Assembly (NCBI GenBank): GCA_946185535.1
Contig: CAMHJX010000016.1
Coordinates: 1 to 64,000 of the forward strand
DNA from: an uncultured Bacteroidales bacterium
GTDB lineage: Bacteria; Bacteroidota; Bacteroidia; Bacteroidales; F082
Direction of reading: 5' to 3'
Length of the DNA: 64,000 nucleotides
Shown: positions 27,039 through 36,225 of the stretch, in pieces
Layout: each line of letters starts with the position of its first letter
Position numbering within the stretch: the stretch's first letter is position 1
Made by a program: the position numbers and the translations under genes
Notes under the pieces: generated by a model
What the model saw: only the letters and a program-made list of their open reading frames with translations
Told to the model about the DNA's origin: nothing
Databases searched by the model: none

Positions 27039-27884
27039 TTATTTGCCTTTCCTCATTTTTTGGTCAAAGGCGCAGGCATCCTTTAGAAGCTTTCGCAAAG
27101 GCACCAAGAGGGTCAGACGTGCCTCCACATTCTGCAGATATCGATTGCCCAATGTCTCATGCTCAATGTCGCCCCAACCCTGGAACTCAACATCTTCTGC
27201 CTCTTCGTGTTGCGAGAAATTGTTCAAAACACTGATGCCGTATGAAAGGTCGAATTTCACAAAGAACTGCGCCCTACTTATCAAAATGCGGCTACACACG
27301 CCCACACCCAACACTGCACTAAGGTCGTATGGATCCATTGTAACGTTGTTCAATTCGCTTTCAAACACCAAAGGGGCATAGCTTCCGTCGTCATAGGTAC
27401 GCTCCCATCGAACATTGCCATTCAGCCAAAGGGTAAACCTTGGCGCGACATAAATATAGGGTTTGATGATCTCTTCATATCCAAAATAAAACGTTATGGG
27501 AAGACGGGCTTCAACCCCATTCATAACCATATTATAGTTTACGCGGGCATAAGTCGAGCTGGTATAGCTAGTAAGAAACTCTGTAGCAAAAACCTCATGG
27601 GTACCGCGCATGACATAGGAAACATCCATGCCGATTGAAACACTGCGCATTGTGTTCCATTCCGCCGCCAAGCCAAAAGTCGGAGCCATAAAAGGCGTCA
27701 GTTTCGACTTGCTGACCGTAGTATAAAACATATCGTTGGCGGCAAAACTCCCAGTGAGGCCCACACTGAACAAACTTGTATTGCTGGAAAAGTGATTCCT
27801 GTTTCTCAGCGGTTTAGCGAACTGAGCCTGTGATGAAGCCACTAAAAACACTTCAAAAATCAGAAATAACAGGAACTTTTTCAT
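27039..27884 (-). CDS. Outer-membrane beta-barrel protein
   Basis: A 281-residue exported protein with signal peptide ending SSQAQ (about 21). It has alternating hydrophobic strands with repeated aromatic ends (SVGLTGSFAANDMFYTTV, GLAAEWNTMRSVSIGMDVSYVMRG, ARLPITFYFGYEEIIKPYIYVAPRFTLWLNGNV), typical of the PorT/OmpA-like barrel families of Bacteroidota. The function is unknown. It lies 7 bp downstream of the lipoprotein gene and 13 bp upstream of comEC. The last 12 residues are basic and not barrel-like. Confidence 0.75.
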   Translation of the reverse strand: MKKFLLFLIFEVFLVASSQAQFAKPLRNRNHFSSNTSLFSVGLTGSFAANDMFYTTVSKSKLTPFMAPTFGLAAEWNTMRSVSIGMDVSYVMRGTHEVFATEFLTSYTSSTYARVNYNMVMNGVEARLPITFYFGYEEIIKPYIYVAPRFTLWLNGNVRWERTYDDGSYAPLVFESELNNVTMDPYDLSAVLGVGVCSRILISRAQFFVKFDLSYGISVLNNFSQHEEAEDVEFQGWGDIEHETLGNRYLQNVEARLTLLVPLRKLLKDACAFDQKMRKGK

Positions 27885-27891
27885 GACCTCA

Positions 27892-28548
27892 TCAGTTTTG
27901 TGAGTTGATTAATGATTCGTCGTACCAATTGCTGGCTTCAGCCATGCTATCATGATCCTTAAAGATGAATATGGAGTTGACGGGATAGACCGTTGGCGGA
28001 ACAACAGGATCGTTGTATTTCATAATCTTATAACCATATCTGAAATTTTCGACTCCAGAGGCGGTTAAGGTACCAGAAAATAGCACTGCATGTTCAGGAT
28101 GGCCGTCCGTTTGCTGCACCTCGTAAAAGTAAACCGTGAAATTATCACCTCGACCTGTCATGTAGACTGGCGAAATCACTTTGCTGGTGCTCTCCACTGA
28201 GGTCATACTGATATAGTCGGCAATCTGAAGATACTGCTGATTAATCTTATGATAATGCATAATAGGAGAAATTTCTCCTGGCTGTGGATGATGAAACATA
28301 TCTGTGACGACAGTCTCATACTGGTACAACGATTTAAACTCCATATCAATTACTGGTGGCTGGTCGCCAAAGAACACATTATCCTCGCCGAACAATTCGA
28401 GCAAATCAGCAGGAAGATAATCCGTAATTAAAGGAATATCCTGCGGGTCGTTGACCAAAATCGTCTTTTCGCCTTCTTTCAAGCAGGATGGCATGATAAG
28501 AAGTACTAAGACCGTCAAAAACAAATATTTATTATACAATCGCCTCAT
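27892..28548 (-). CDS. Lipoprotein, unknown function
   Basis: A 218-residue lipoprotein with lipobox IMPSC (Cys about 22). The mature protein is beta-rich (TVYFYEVQQTDGHPEHAVLFSGTLTASGVENFRYGYKIMKYND) with no motif I recognise. It is encoded 4 bp after the IgGFc-binding-like cargo gene and 7 bp before the beta-barrel gene. The tight spacing suggests that the three envelope proteins are made together. Confidence 0.7.
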   Translation of the reverse strand: MRRLYNKYLFLTVLVLLIMPSCLKEGEKTILVNDPQDIPLITDYLPADLLELFGEDNVFFGDQPPVIDMEFKSLYQYETVVTDMFHHPQPGEISPIMHYHKINQQYLQIADYISMTSVESTSKVISPVYMTGRGDNFTVYFYEVQQTDGHPEHAVLFSGTLTASGVENFRYGYKIMKYNDPVVPPTVYPVNSIFIFKDHDSMAEASNWYDESLINSQN

Positions 28549-28552
28549 AGTC

Positions 28553-30955
28553 TTAGCGTTTTAATATGAGTTTTCGTATCAAAGCACCACCCTTGGTTTT
28601 CACAACAAAACAATATAGCCCATTAGGGACATCTGGCATCAAATAAGTCATCTGTCGATCTTGGATTTCATCTATAATGAAAGCATCCACCTTTTGGCCT
28701 AAACTATTGAAGACATGCACTTCTGCCCTTCCCTGTAATTGGTCAAAACAAAGGGTTACCATCCCTTGGGTGGGATTGGGAGCCATCACAAAATCAGCAT
28801 TCTGTGCATTCTCATCCACATCATAATAGGAAGTCTGGATGAAGAACTCCTCATGCACCGTGTCGCAACTGTTGATGGCCCAGGCATGAAGCATAACTGG
28901 CTCAAGGAGATAAGAGAAAATGTATAAAGTGCATTCCTCGCCTTTGTCGCCATGCGGTTCAACATACCAATTCGGGCAATCAATCTGCCATAGCACCGTA
29001 TCCACTTGGGCGCGAGGCTCATTCATTTGGACAGCATACTCGTTCATAGTGTAGTATGTCTCGCTACCGCCGATAGGCCAATGCGTGCCGACAAACTCGA
29101 AATTCGGAGTGAAACCCATATCAAGCGTGAAACGGAAAATACTATCGCAGTCGTTGACATTATGCACGTTCTGTTCATAATATCCCGATTCAGTATAAAC
29201 CTCCCCGTGAAACTCAAAGACATCCTCGTCACACGCCACGTAAGTAATATCAGCAAAACCAGCAGCATCCTCCACATGGACTGCCATCGTCAAGGTGTCG
29301 TAAAACAGTTCATACGTATAGTTATTGTGACCCTCAACAATTGCGCTCACAATGAATTCGCCGGATTGGTTGTAGGTATGCGAAGCTGTAACGCCACCTG
29401 AAATCGGCGTGCCGTCGAAATCCCAAACCACGCTTTCCACGGAATAATTCGTCACGACTTCAAAATCGGCATCCTCGCCAATACAAAGGTGCAAACCGTC
29501 AAGATAGTTGGCGCTCAACTGTCCGTTGGCAAGGAGCGTACTCGTCAAGTTTTCCACATTGGCGCCAACACAATAGGCATAACCTTTGGCGTATCCGAAT
29601 CCATAAACATGGCCTATTAATCCCCTTTCGCAAGAAAGATGATGCATTCCATGACTGATTTCCACTCGTGAATAGGAAAGGTTCTGATTCCCAATCAAAG
29701 GTTGAAAGTCGTTGGCATCCAACAAGACACCATCCAAGTACACTTCATGCACGCTTTCGCTATCCACCACTATATTCACATAGTGATTGTCGATTGTTGC
29801 ATTATAGTGATTAAAAGTACAAAAGGTAATCTCATTGATTCTCTGCTCAATAGGCGGAATCCATACCATCGAAGGGTCTCCATTCTCCTGCGATGTTGCC
29901 TCTGGGTCAAGACATGTTGTATTATAAAGATAAACCATACTAGGTTTAGAAGTCTCAACAAAGCACGACCCTCCTCCAAAAGGATGGTCTCCAGACATAC
30001 TAGCATAAAGCCAAAAAGTGTACGACTCACCTTTGTTCAACCTGGTCTGCTGCACACCGTTGCACCACACTACGGTATTGCCAAACTCAGCAGTTATTTT
30101 CACTTGGTCACGGGTTCGACTGGAGGAACCTGTGATGGCAAAACGTTTACCCCATGTCTCAACAGGAAGTGCTTGCTCAAAGATATGATCGTAACTATAT
30201 TTGGTGCCACTGAGCGAGGGATCGGGGATAGAGGTCAACGTGTTACCATTGAACACCGCGATTCTCTTGCCGCCTCTTGCTTTAATACGAGTACCAGAAA
30301 AATCTCGAAGCGGATCACCTGCATTATTTTTCGAACGCATGAAATAGGTCTGCCCTCGATCTAGAGTAACGGAATAGTCGATAACACTTGCGTGTCCGTC
30401 GATGGTGGTTACTGACGGATTAATGTCAATCACGGTATTGTCCTCAGTAGCCACAATAAGGAAAGCGCTTGTTTCCATATCACGGAAATCAAAAATGACA
30501 GAATACAATGTACGCGATTGCTTATCGCATTGCACGATATAACTGGAGCCAAGACTCTCAACAGGTAACACAAATGAGGCATCGAACGATTTGTTGGCGC
30601 AATTGGCAATAAAAACAGAAACCGTATCGGTGGCCATCAGCAACAGGCCCAAATCGGAAGGAACGCCTTCGTTACCCTCATTATAACCCTGTGTTTCAGG
30701 AATGGGCAACACCACGACGCTCGCGCTATCAACCGTAAACGCCTGCGACCATGAGGTGCGCGGATTGGTAATCGTCCCACTGCAAGCCCGTTTCGCACTA
30801 ATCATCACCTGAGTTTCCACCCATGTGCGATTGTTCTCTTTATAGCCGTTATGCATGAAAGAAAACCAAAATTCCGTGCCTTGTGTGGAGTTCTGGGAAA
30901 AAACAGAAATGCTGATAAAAAACAAAAGAGATAATAGTGTAAGCCTCATTTTCAT
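28553..30955 (-). CDS. T9SS cargo protein with IgGFc-binding-like and PKD domains
   Basis: An 800-residue secreted protein with signal peptide ending SVFSQ (about 21). Residues about 25-340 resemble the IgGFc-binding N-terminal domain family (GTEFWFSFMHNGYK, VVLPIPETQGYNE, DTVSVFIANCANKSFDASFVLPVESLGSSYIVQC, NTLTSIPDPSLSGTKYSYDHIFEQALPV). A PKD domain follows near 515-550 (VVWDFDGTPISGGVTASHTY). The last 75 residues are a type A T9SS sorting domain (APNPTQGMVTL, VFNSLGQKVD, LPNGLYCFVVKTKG-like). It is the first gene of an operon with the lipoprotein, beta-barrel and comEC genes. The family name does not by itself prove immunoglobulin binding. Confidence 0.85.
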   Translation of the reverse strand: MKMRLTLLSLLFFISISVFSQNSTQGTEFWFSFMHNGYKENNRTWVETQVMISAKRACSGTITNPRTSWSQAFTVDSASVVVLPIPETQGYNEGNEGVPSDLGLLLMATDTVSVFIANCANKSFDASFVLPVESLGSSYIVQCDKQSRTLYSVIFDFRDMETSAFLIVATEDNTVIDINPSVTTIDGHASVIDYSVTLDRGQTYFMRSKNNAGDPLRDFSGTRIKARGGKRIAVFNGNTLTSIPDPSLSGTKYSYDHIFEQALPVETWGKRFAITGSSSRTRDQVKITAEFGNTVVWCNGVQQTRLNKGESYTFWLYASMSGDHPFGGGSCFVETSKPSMVYLYNTTCLDPEATSQENGDPSMVWIPPIEQRINEITFCTFNHYNATIDNHYVNIVVDSESVHEVYLDGVLLDANDFQPLIGNQNLSYSRVEISHGMHHLSCERGLIGHVYGFGYAKGYAYCVGANVENLTSTLLANGQLSANYLDGLHLCIGEDADFEVVTNYSVESVVWDFDGTPISGGVTASHTYNQSGEFIVSAIVEGHNNYTYELFYDTLTMAVHVEDAAGFADITYVACDEDVFEFHGEVYTESGYYEQNVHNVNDCDSIFRFTLDMGFTPNFEFVGTHWPIGGSETYYTMNEYAVQMNEPRAQVDTVLWQIDCPNWYVEPHGDKGEECTLYIFSYLLEPVMLHAWAINSCDTVHEEFFIQTSYYDVDENAQNADFVMAPNPTQGMVTLCFDQLQGRAEVHVFNSLGQKVDAFIIDEIQDRQMTYLMPDVPNGLYCFVVKTKGGALIRKLILKR

Positions 30956-30980
30956 ACCACTTTGTTTTTTATTAACACCG

Positions 30981-30988
30981 CAAATATA
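30981..30988 (-). promoter_or_regulatory. -7 element of the IgGFc-like/comEC operon
   Basis: TATATTTG on the minus strand, 25 bp upstream of the first gene. An ATTG lies 17 nt further upstream. Confidence 0.55.
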
Positions 30989-31047
30989 GAAAAAATTTCA
31001 ATCATCAATAAAACGATAAAAAATTGATGAAAAAGAAATTTTTCGAT

Positions 31048-31072
31048 TGAAACGAGTTATTTCCTCGTTTTC
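31048..31072 (-). terminator. Weak hairpin overlapping the lpxB stop codon
   Basis: AAACGAG/CTCGTTT with a 7-nt loop that includes the lpxB stop codon. The downstream sequence is A/T-rich without a clean T-run, so termination is uncertain. Confidence 0.35.
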
Positions 31073-32181
31073 ATAGCTTCCATAATGACCTCGGCTGCCT
31101 TTTCGGAAGCGCCAGCATTGCCAAGCCGGTCTTTCAGCTCGACATAATCCTCCAGTAGCTTGCGCTGACGCTTGGCATTGTGCAGCAACTGGTCCAATTC
31201 CTTCACAAGGTTGTCCTCGGTCAGGTCGCCCTGAATCAACTCCTTGACCACTTCCCTATCCATCACCAGATTAACCAATGATATGAACTTCACCTTAATC
31301 ATCCATTTGGCAAGACGATAGGAGAAGTCAGTCGCTTTATAGCACACTACCTCTGGCACGGTGAACAAGGCCGTTTCAAGCGTGGCCGTTCCTGAAGTGA
31401 CCATGGCAGCACTAGAATTCTGAAGCAACTCATAAGTTTGATTCTCAACCAAAAAAACATCGGCATTGCCGATGATGTCCTTATACAAGGCCTTGTCGAG
31501 TGATGACACTCCAGCGATGACAAACTGATAATTAGGAAAATGAGGCACCACCTTCAGCATGACAGGCAACATGCGTTTCACCTCTTGTCGGCGACTTCCA
31601 GGAAGCATGGCGATAATTTCGCGTGACTCGCCCAAACTGTTACGACGCAGGAAAATGGAACGGTTGGCCGTGCCAAATTTCGCCAACTCGTCCAACAAAG
31701 GATTGCCGACATAGGTCACATCCACTCCATACTGCTTGTAGAACGCCTCCTCGAAGGGCAAAATCACCAGCATCTTGTCAACCGAACGCTTGACTTTCTT
31801 CACGCGCCGGCGTTTCCATGCCCAAAGCTGAGGCGAGATGTAATAAACCACCTTGAAGCCTTTCTCATGAGCGAAGTCGGCAATACGGAAATTGAAGCCT
31901 GGATAATCCACCAAAATAACGACATCAGGTTGATACTCAAGGATATCCTTCTTACACAGCGAGATATTACCCAACACCTTGCGCAAATTAACTGCCACCT
32001 CCACGAAGCCCATGTAGGCCATCATTCGGTAATGCTTCACCAAGTCGACACCTTGCGCCTTCATCAAGTCGCCACCAAAGCCACGAAACTCGGCCTTCTT
32101 ATCCTTCTTCTTAATCTCGGCAACTAGATTAGAAGCGTGCAAATCGCCTGAGGCTTCACCTGCTATGATATAGTACTTCAT
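31057..32181 (-). CDS. lpxB: Lipid-A-disaccharide synthase
   Basis: LpxB (GT19) joins UDP-2,3-diacylglucosamine and lipid X to form the lipid A disaccharide at the inner membrane. The 374-residue protein has the GEASGDLHAS start, GFNFRIADFAHEKG, YYISPQLWAWKRRRVKK and MLPGSRRQEVKRMLPVML, all diagnostic. It lies in a surE-small membrane protein-lpxB unit, 14 bp after the small gene. Confidence 0.97.
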   Translation of the reverse strand: MKYYIIAGEASGDLHASNLVAEIKKKDKKAEFRGFGGDLMKAQGVDLVKHYRMMAYMGFVEVAVNLRKVLGNISLCKKDILEYQPDVVILVDYPGFNFRIADFAHEKGFKVVYYISPQLWAWKRRRVKKVKRSVDKMLVILPFEEAFYKQYGVDVTYVGNPLLDELAKFGTANRSIFLRRNSLGESREIIAMLPGSRRQEVKRMLPVMLKVVPHFPNYQFVIAGVSSLDKALYKDIIGNADVFLVENQTYELLQNSSAAMVTSGTATLETALFTVPEVVCYKATDFSYRLAKWMIKVKFISLVNLVMDREVVKELIQGDLTEDNLVKELDQLLHNAKRQRKLLEDYVELKDRLGNAGASEKAAEVIMEAMKTRK

Positions 32182-32195
32182 TGGTTATCAGTTTA

Positions 32196-32450
32196 CTAAA
32201 CAAGGAAAAACACCAACAGCATCCCAACAATGGTGACTGCAAGCACACCTCTTCCCATCTTGTCGAGGTTCCATTTCACCAGCATCATCCGGAACAGGAC
32301 GACACCAGGGATGAAGGCCAAAAGGTATGGGGCACGCGTAGAAAACCTGCCGAGGCTTTCCCTAGGAATCAAGCTGAATAAGAGGAAAAACAGCCCGAAG
32401 CTGGCCGCTCCTATCAACAATCCAAGCCAAAAGTTATCTTTGATTTTCAT
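32196..32450 (-). CDS. Small membrane protein
   Basis: An 84-residue protein with three hydrophobic segments (about 8-25, 38-56, 66-84) and a short loop RESLGRFSTRAPY. It is encoded between surE (4-bp overlap) and lpxB (14-bp gap), suggesting coupling with these genes. I do not recognise a family; an accessory role in lipid A or envelope biogenesis would only be a guess from position. Confidence 0.65.
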   Translation of the reverse strand: MKIKDNFWLGLLIGAASFGLFFLLFSLIPRESLGRFSTRAPYLLAFIPGVVLFRMMLVKWNLDKMGRGVLAVTIVGMLLVFFLV

Positions 32451-33232
32451 CGTAATATGCTTAAAGTTTCAAATTCTTTCATCGGTCCAATCTGCGAATG
32501 TGCCGTCCAGTCGAAGCAGGTGGGGACCACCGAGATGTAGTTGTTTTGCAATGCCCAAAGGTCCGTGTCGGGCAAGATGTCATCACTCTCAAAGGTACCT
32601 TCCAAATCGTAGAACTGCTGCCCATTTTCGTCATATTGATCCTTGAAATACTCCACCCAACGACAAGCCGCTTGACGACATACCTTGATGCCTTTCATAG
32701 GTTCCTCACAGCGTTTGGGGAAGTTCACATTGAGGCAGACTCCCTTGGGAAGACCTTCTTTCAGTACTTTTTGCGTGATTTCAAGGATAGCAGTGTCGAG
32801 ATGGTCGAAGTCGGCATCGGGATTGAGGCTGAAGAGGCTGTAGCCAATGGCGTTCAAGCCATTCATGCAGGCCTCGATGACCGCACCGATGGTTCCAGAA
32901 TAGACCACCGTTGTGGCGGCATTCATCCCGTGGTTAATGCCTGAGACCACCAAATCGGGCCATCGTGGCATCAATTTCTGGTAACCAAGCTTCACGCAGT
33001 CGACGGGTGTGCCGTTACAGCGGTACTCCTTGAAGCCTTCCTCCTCGTGAACGAGACGCACATAAATCCTTTCGCGGATGGTGCAGGAATGGCTTTTGGC
33101 CGACATTACCTCATCTGTGGAAACCAAGGTCACATCGCCGAGGGTACGCATCAGCGTGACTAGCTTGCGCAGGCCTTTAGCAGCATAGCCATCATCGTTG
33201 GTAATCAGTATTTGCGGGCGCTTTTCAGTCAT
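32447..33232 (-). CDS. surE: 5'-nucleotidase SurE
   Basis: SurE is a metal-dependent nucleotidase/exopolyphosphatase. I start at MTEKRPQILITNDDG (33232), giving 261 residues. The open frame continues 39 codons upstream, but that part contains the promoter and a palindromic repeat. The metal site NDDG (about residue 12), VSGINHGMNAATTVVYSGTIGAVIEA and NVNFPK are intact. First gene of the surE-lpxB unit. Confidence 0.96.
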   Translation of the reverse strand: MTEKRPQILITNDDGYAAKGLRKLVTLMRTLGDVTLVSTDEVMSAKSHSCTIRERIYVRLVHEEEGFKEYRCNGTPVDCVKLGYQKLMPRWPDLVVSGINHGMNAATTVVYSGTIGAVIEACMNGLNAIGYSLFSLNPDADFDHLDTAILEITQKVLKEGLPKGVCLNVNFPKRCEEPMKGIKVCRQAACRWVEYFKDQYDENGQQFYDLEGTFESDDILPDTDLWALQNNYISVVPTCFDWTAHSQIGPMKEFETLSILR

Positions 33233-33250
33233 TACAATTCTAATAATTTG

Positions 33251-33258
33251 CAAAAGTA
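33251..33258 (-). promoter_or_regulatory. -7 element of surE
   Basis: TACTTTTG on the minus strand, 18 bp upstream of the chosen surE start. It supports that start over the longer frame. Confidence 0.6.
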
Positions 33259-33303
33259 GAAAAAAACAAAGAACAAAACAATGAAATAAAGTTTTCACCC
33301 CTA

Positions 33304-33346
33304 GACTGCTTCTTCCGTCTTCACGGAATGAGGCCTCGCAGTGACG
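33304..33346. repeat. REP-like palindromic repeat between surE and maf
   Basis: On the minus strand it begins CGTCACTGCGAGGCC and contains the hairpin TTCCGT/ACGGAA. CGTCATTGCGAGG-type repeats are widespread intergenic elements in many bacteria. It lies just downstream of maf. Confidence 0.55.
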
Positions 33347-33355
33347 CAAAGCGAG

Positions 33356-33937
33356 TCAAAATCCTTTCAAACATTGATAGAGTTTTCGGGTCGGCAGGCC
33401 CATCACGTTGTAGAACGATCCTTCCAGTCCGCTGATGCCTACATAGCCAATCCACTCCTGAATGCCGTAGGCACCTGCTTTGTCAAAAGGTTTACAATGC
33501 TCAATGTAATAGTCGATTTCTTCATCATCGAGTTGGGCAAAAGTCACATTGGAGCGCACCGCAAACGACTCCGTTTTTTCCGCAGAGCGCACCGTAACGC
33601 CCGTCACCACATGGTGCGTCTTGCCCGAAAGCAACTGCAACATACGGACAGCCTCTTCCCTATCCTTCGGCTTGCCCAGAATCTCGCCTTCGCAAATGAC
33701 AACAGTATCAGAAGTGATCAACAGATAATCTGCTGGAAGCTCATCATCATTAAAAGCCAGTGACTTTTGCAGACTGAGGTATTTGGGAACCTCATCCAAA
33801 GGCAAGTCTGTTGGATAGTTTTCAGGCGTTTCCTTGGTCAGAATCTCAAAGTCCACGCCCATACCGCGCAGCAACTCTTGCCGGCGGGGAGATTTGGACG
33901 CGAGGATGATATGGTATTTTTTGAGGTTGGAGAGCAT
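33356..33937 (-). CDS. maf: Maf-family nucleotide pyrophosphatase
   Basis: Maf proteins hydrolyse dTTP, UTP and modified nucleotides as house-cleaning enzymes. I start at MLSNLKKYHIILASKSPRRQELL (33937), giving 193 residues; the 18 codons upstream are low-complexity. SxSPRR near residue 13, TSDTVV near 73 and the DKAGAYGIQ motif are intact. It lies 26 bp downstream of the AAA ATPase gene. Confidence 0.95.
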   Translation of the reverse strand: MLSNLKKYHIILASKSPRRQELLRGMGVDFEILTKETPENYPTDLPLDEVPKYLSLQKSLAFNDDELPADYLLITSDTVVICEGEILGKPKDREEAVRMLQLLSGKTHHVVTGVTVRSAEKTESFAVRSNVTFAQLDDEEIDYYIEHCKPFDKAGAYGIQEWIGYVGISGLEGSFYNVMGLPTRKLYQCLKGF

Positions 33938-33963
33938 AATAATAAAAAAAGTGGTTAACGTGA

Positions 33964-35091
33964 TTAAATAAGATCCTTGAACTTCAGCCACAAAGCAAAG
34001 AACTGGTCATATACCGAATACACATTCTTGTCCTCAGTAATAAAATCCTTATCCAGCAGTCCCTTCAATGCAGAGCTTACGCTACTGGCCGAATTGAGTT
34101 TGTTCCTTTTGATAAAAGCCCCACTAGTGACCTCCTTAGCTTTTCCTTCCCTTGCAATAGCAAGAAACAGAGAACGTTGTTTCTCAGGCATTTGATAAAA
34201 CAAAGATTCATACGTGTCGGAAGAGAGCCTGATGATGAACTCGACGGCCTCGTCTACCATCGAAACATCACAGGTTGCGCCCGTGTCAGTTCTAGAGAAA
34301 AGCACATTCATCACACGATGCATATAACTTGTCACCGCCTCGAAATGCTCATACAGCAATGCCACGACCGCCTTGTCAAGGTGTTTTCCCGCCTTTTCAA
34401 ACTTATTCACACAGAAATCCGTGTAAACAACCAAATCCAGGGGCTGAAGGTTGATGATGGTAACTGCCTGATAGAAAGGACGTGAAGGAGAGGTGAACAT
34501 CCCATTCATCATGTGGCGTTGTGAGCCTGAAAAAATGAAATGGGCATTGGTGCAACGCTGGACATACGTCCTGATGGTCGCCTCGATGGTTTCATCACCA
34601 TATCGGGTAATCTGTTGAAATTCATCAATGGCCACCAAACAGGGTTTATCAGCTTTTCCCAAATAGGCAAAAATCTCATCCAATGTAACCGTCGGGTTTT
34701 TAATCGAACCTAGACCCACTCCCCAGACAGGCAATCCACTAATGTCAAACGAGATTTCACTGCGTAGCGATGCCACCATGTTCACAAACTTCTCCCAAGC
34801 CTTCCTGCCTTTGGGGCGAAGCTCGTCAACCAAGGCTTTGCCCAGCATGTTCACAAAATCACTGAGATTTTTGGTGGCATAGATGTCAACCACAAAACAG
34901 TGGTAATTCTTCTGAATTTCGGGATTATCGAATACATGCCAGATTAGATCCGTCTTTCCTATTCGACGAGGAGAAATCAATGCGATATTGTTCTCGTTGA
35001 GAAGGAGTTCCCGCAAAATCTCAGTCTCTTGCACACGGTCACAAAAATACTCGGCACCGGCATAGCCATTTGTAACAAAAGGATTCTTCAT
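33964..35091 (-). CDS. AAA-type ATPase, Bacteroidota/archaeal ATPase family
   Basis: A 375-residue cytosolic protein. Its Walker A is degenerate, SPRRIGKTDL (about 40-49), the form usual in the archaeal-type ATPase (ATPase_2) family. Walker B is CLVAIDEFQQI near 155 and a sensor-like FIFSGSQRHMM follows. The last 90 residues form a winged-helix-like domain (SSASSVSSALKGLLDKDFI). Such ATPases are multicopy in Bacteroidales genomes and their role is unknown. A remnant of a different AAA+DUF4143 gene occurs at 49986-50315. It has its own -7 element and an A/T-rich inverted repeat upstream. Confidence 0.8.
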   Translation of the reverse strand: MKNPFVTNGYAGAEYFCDRVQETEILRELLLNENNIALISPRRIGKTDLIWHVFDNPEIQKNYHCFVVDIYATKNLSDFVNMLGKALVDELRPKGRKAWEKFVNMVASLRSEISFDISGLPVWGVGLGSIKNPTVTLDEIFAYLGKADKPCLVAIDEFQQITRYGDETIEATIRTYVQRCTNAHFIFSGSQRHMMNGMFTSPSRPFYQAVTIINLQPLDLVVYTDFCVNKFEKAGKHLDKAVVALLYEHFEAVTSYMHRVMNVLFSRTDTGATCDVSMVDEAVEFIIRLSSDTYESLFYQMPEKQRSLFLAIAREGKAKEVTSGAFIKRNKLNSASSVSSALKGLLDKDFITEDKNVYSVYDQFFALWLKFKDLI

Positions 35092-35112
35092 AGGACAGAA
35101 TTATTTCACCCG

Positions 35113-35120
35113 CAAAAATA
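35113..35120 (-). promoter_or_regulatory. -7 element of the AAA ATPase gene
   Basis: TATTTTTG on the minus strand, 21 bp upstream of the start codon. Confidence 0.55.
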
Positions 35121-35129
35121 CAAAAAATT

Positions 35130-35175
35130 TTGATTACTATAAAATGATTACCATAAAATAGTAATCATAAAATGG
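35130..35175. repeat. Inverted and direct GATTACTATAAAAT repeat
   Basis: GATTACTAT and ATAGTAATC form an inverted repeat around a further GATTACCATAAAAT copy. The element lies directly upstream of the -7 element of the ATPase gene, where it could serve as an operator. Confidence 0.55.
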
Positions 35176-35206
35176 GAATCTGAATGGTTTTTGCAAAAAC
35201 CACCGA

Positions 35207-35249
35207 TAAAAAAAACGAATAGCGGAGATTATCGTGCTCCGCTATTCGT
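35207..35249 (-). terminator. Terminator of the tdh-kbl operon
   Basis: A perfect 13-bp stem ACGAATAGCGGAG/CTCCGCTATTCGT with a 9-nt loop is followed on the minus strand by eight T residues. Confidence 0.9.
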
Positions 35250-35272
35250 AATAATCTGAAATCTCGCCAAAC

Positions 35273-36220
35273 TTACAGCAGCTTCTTCTTCAAGGTCTCG
35301 ATCATGTCGACCGTCATCTTGTCGAGGTCGTACTTCGGATTCCAACCCCACTCCTTGCGGGCGCAGCTGTCGTCCATCTTGTTCGGCCAGCTGTCGGCGA
35401 TGGCCTGACGGATCGGGTCGAACTTGTACTCCATCTCGAAGTTCGGATAGTACTTCTTGATGGCGTTGTAGATGATTTCCGGGTCGAAGCTCATGGCCGT
35501 CACATTGAACGAGTTGCGGTGCACCAGCTTGCTTGGGTCGGCTTCCATGATGTCGACCATGGCATCCAAAGCGTCGGGCATGTACATCATGTCCATGTAA
35601 GTGCCTTTGCTGATGGGGCAGTAGAACTTCTCGCCCTTCACGGCAGCATAGTAGATCTCCACGGCATAGTCGGTGGTGCCACCGCCAGGCAAAGTCAAGT
35701 TGGAAATCAAGCCAGGGAAACGGACGCTACGGGTATCCACACCAAAGCGAGTGAAGTAATAGTCGCTCAACAACTCACCTGTGACCTTGGTCACACCGTA
35801 GATGGTGTTCGGACGTTGGATGGTGTCCTGAGGCGTGTTGTCGTGCGGTGTGCTAGCACCAAAAGCACCGATGGATGAAGGCGTGAAGACGGCGCAATTG
35901 AAGATACGGGCCGTTTCAAGGCAGTTCACCAACGAGCCGATGCCGACGTTCCAACCCAACATGGGGTTCTTTTCGGCCGTGGCCGAAAGGATGGCGGCGA
36001 GGTTATAGATGGTGTCGATGTTGTAGCGTTTCACCACTTCAACGATTTGCATGATTTGCGTCGAGTCGATTCTTTCAAAAGGACCGGTCTCGACAATCTC
36101 ACCAGTCAAAGGGCGAAGATCGCTCGCAACCACGTTTTCGTTTCCGTAGGTGCGGCGAAGCTTCTTCACCAATTCTGTTCCGATCTGTCCGCCGGAACCA
36201 ACAATCAATATTTTTTTCAT
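35273..36220 (-). CDS. L-threonine 3-dehydrogenase, SDR type
   Basis: A 315-residue NAD-dependent enzyme of the extended SDR/epimerase fold, with the Rossmann motif GSGGQIG (residues 8-14) and the catalytic YGVTK near 143. The sequence (SSIGAFGASTPHDNTPQDTIQRPNTIYG, FPGLISNLTLPGGGTTDYAVEIYY, GTYMDMMYMPDALDA) matches the SDR-type threonine dehydrogenases. These oxidise threonine to 2-amino-3-ketobutyrate. The next enzyme of that pathway, Kbl, is encoded directly upstream, which supports the call over a sugar epimerase. Confidence 0.9.
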   Translation of the reverse strand: MKKILIVGSGGQIGTELVKKLRRTYGNENVVASDLRPLTGEIVETGPFERIDSTQIMQIVEVVKRYNIDTIYNLAAILSATAEKNPMLGWNVGIGSLVNCLETARIFNCAVFTPSSIGAFGASTPHDNTPQDTIQRPNTIYGVTKVTGELLSDYYFTRFGVDTRSVRFPGLISNLTLPGGGTTDYAVEIYYAAVKGEKFYCPISKGTYMDMMYMPDALDAMVDIMEADPSKLVHRNSFNVTAMSFDPEIIYNAIKKYYPNFEMEYKFDPIRQAIADSWPNKMDDSCARKEWGWNPKYDLDKMTVDMIETLKKKLL

Positions 36221-36225
36221 AGTTG

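Noticed and set aside
33233-33349. 39-codon N-terminal extension of SurE
   Set aside because: The extension covers the TACTTTTG promoter element and a palindromic repeat, and SurE proteins start at the I-L-x-T-N-D-D-G strand.
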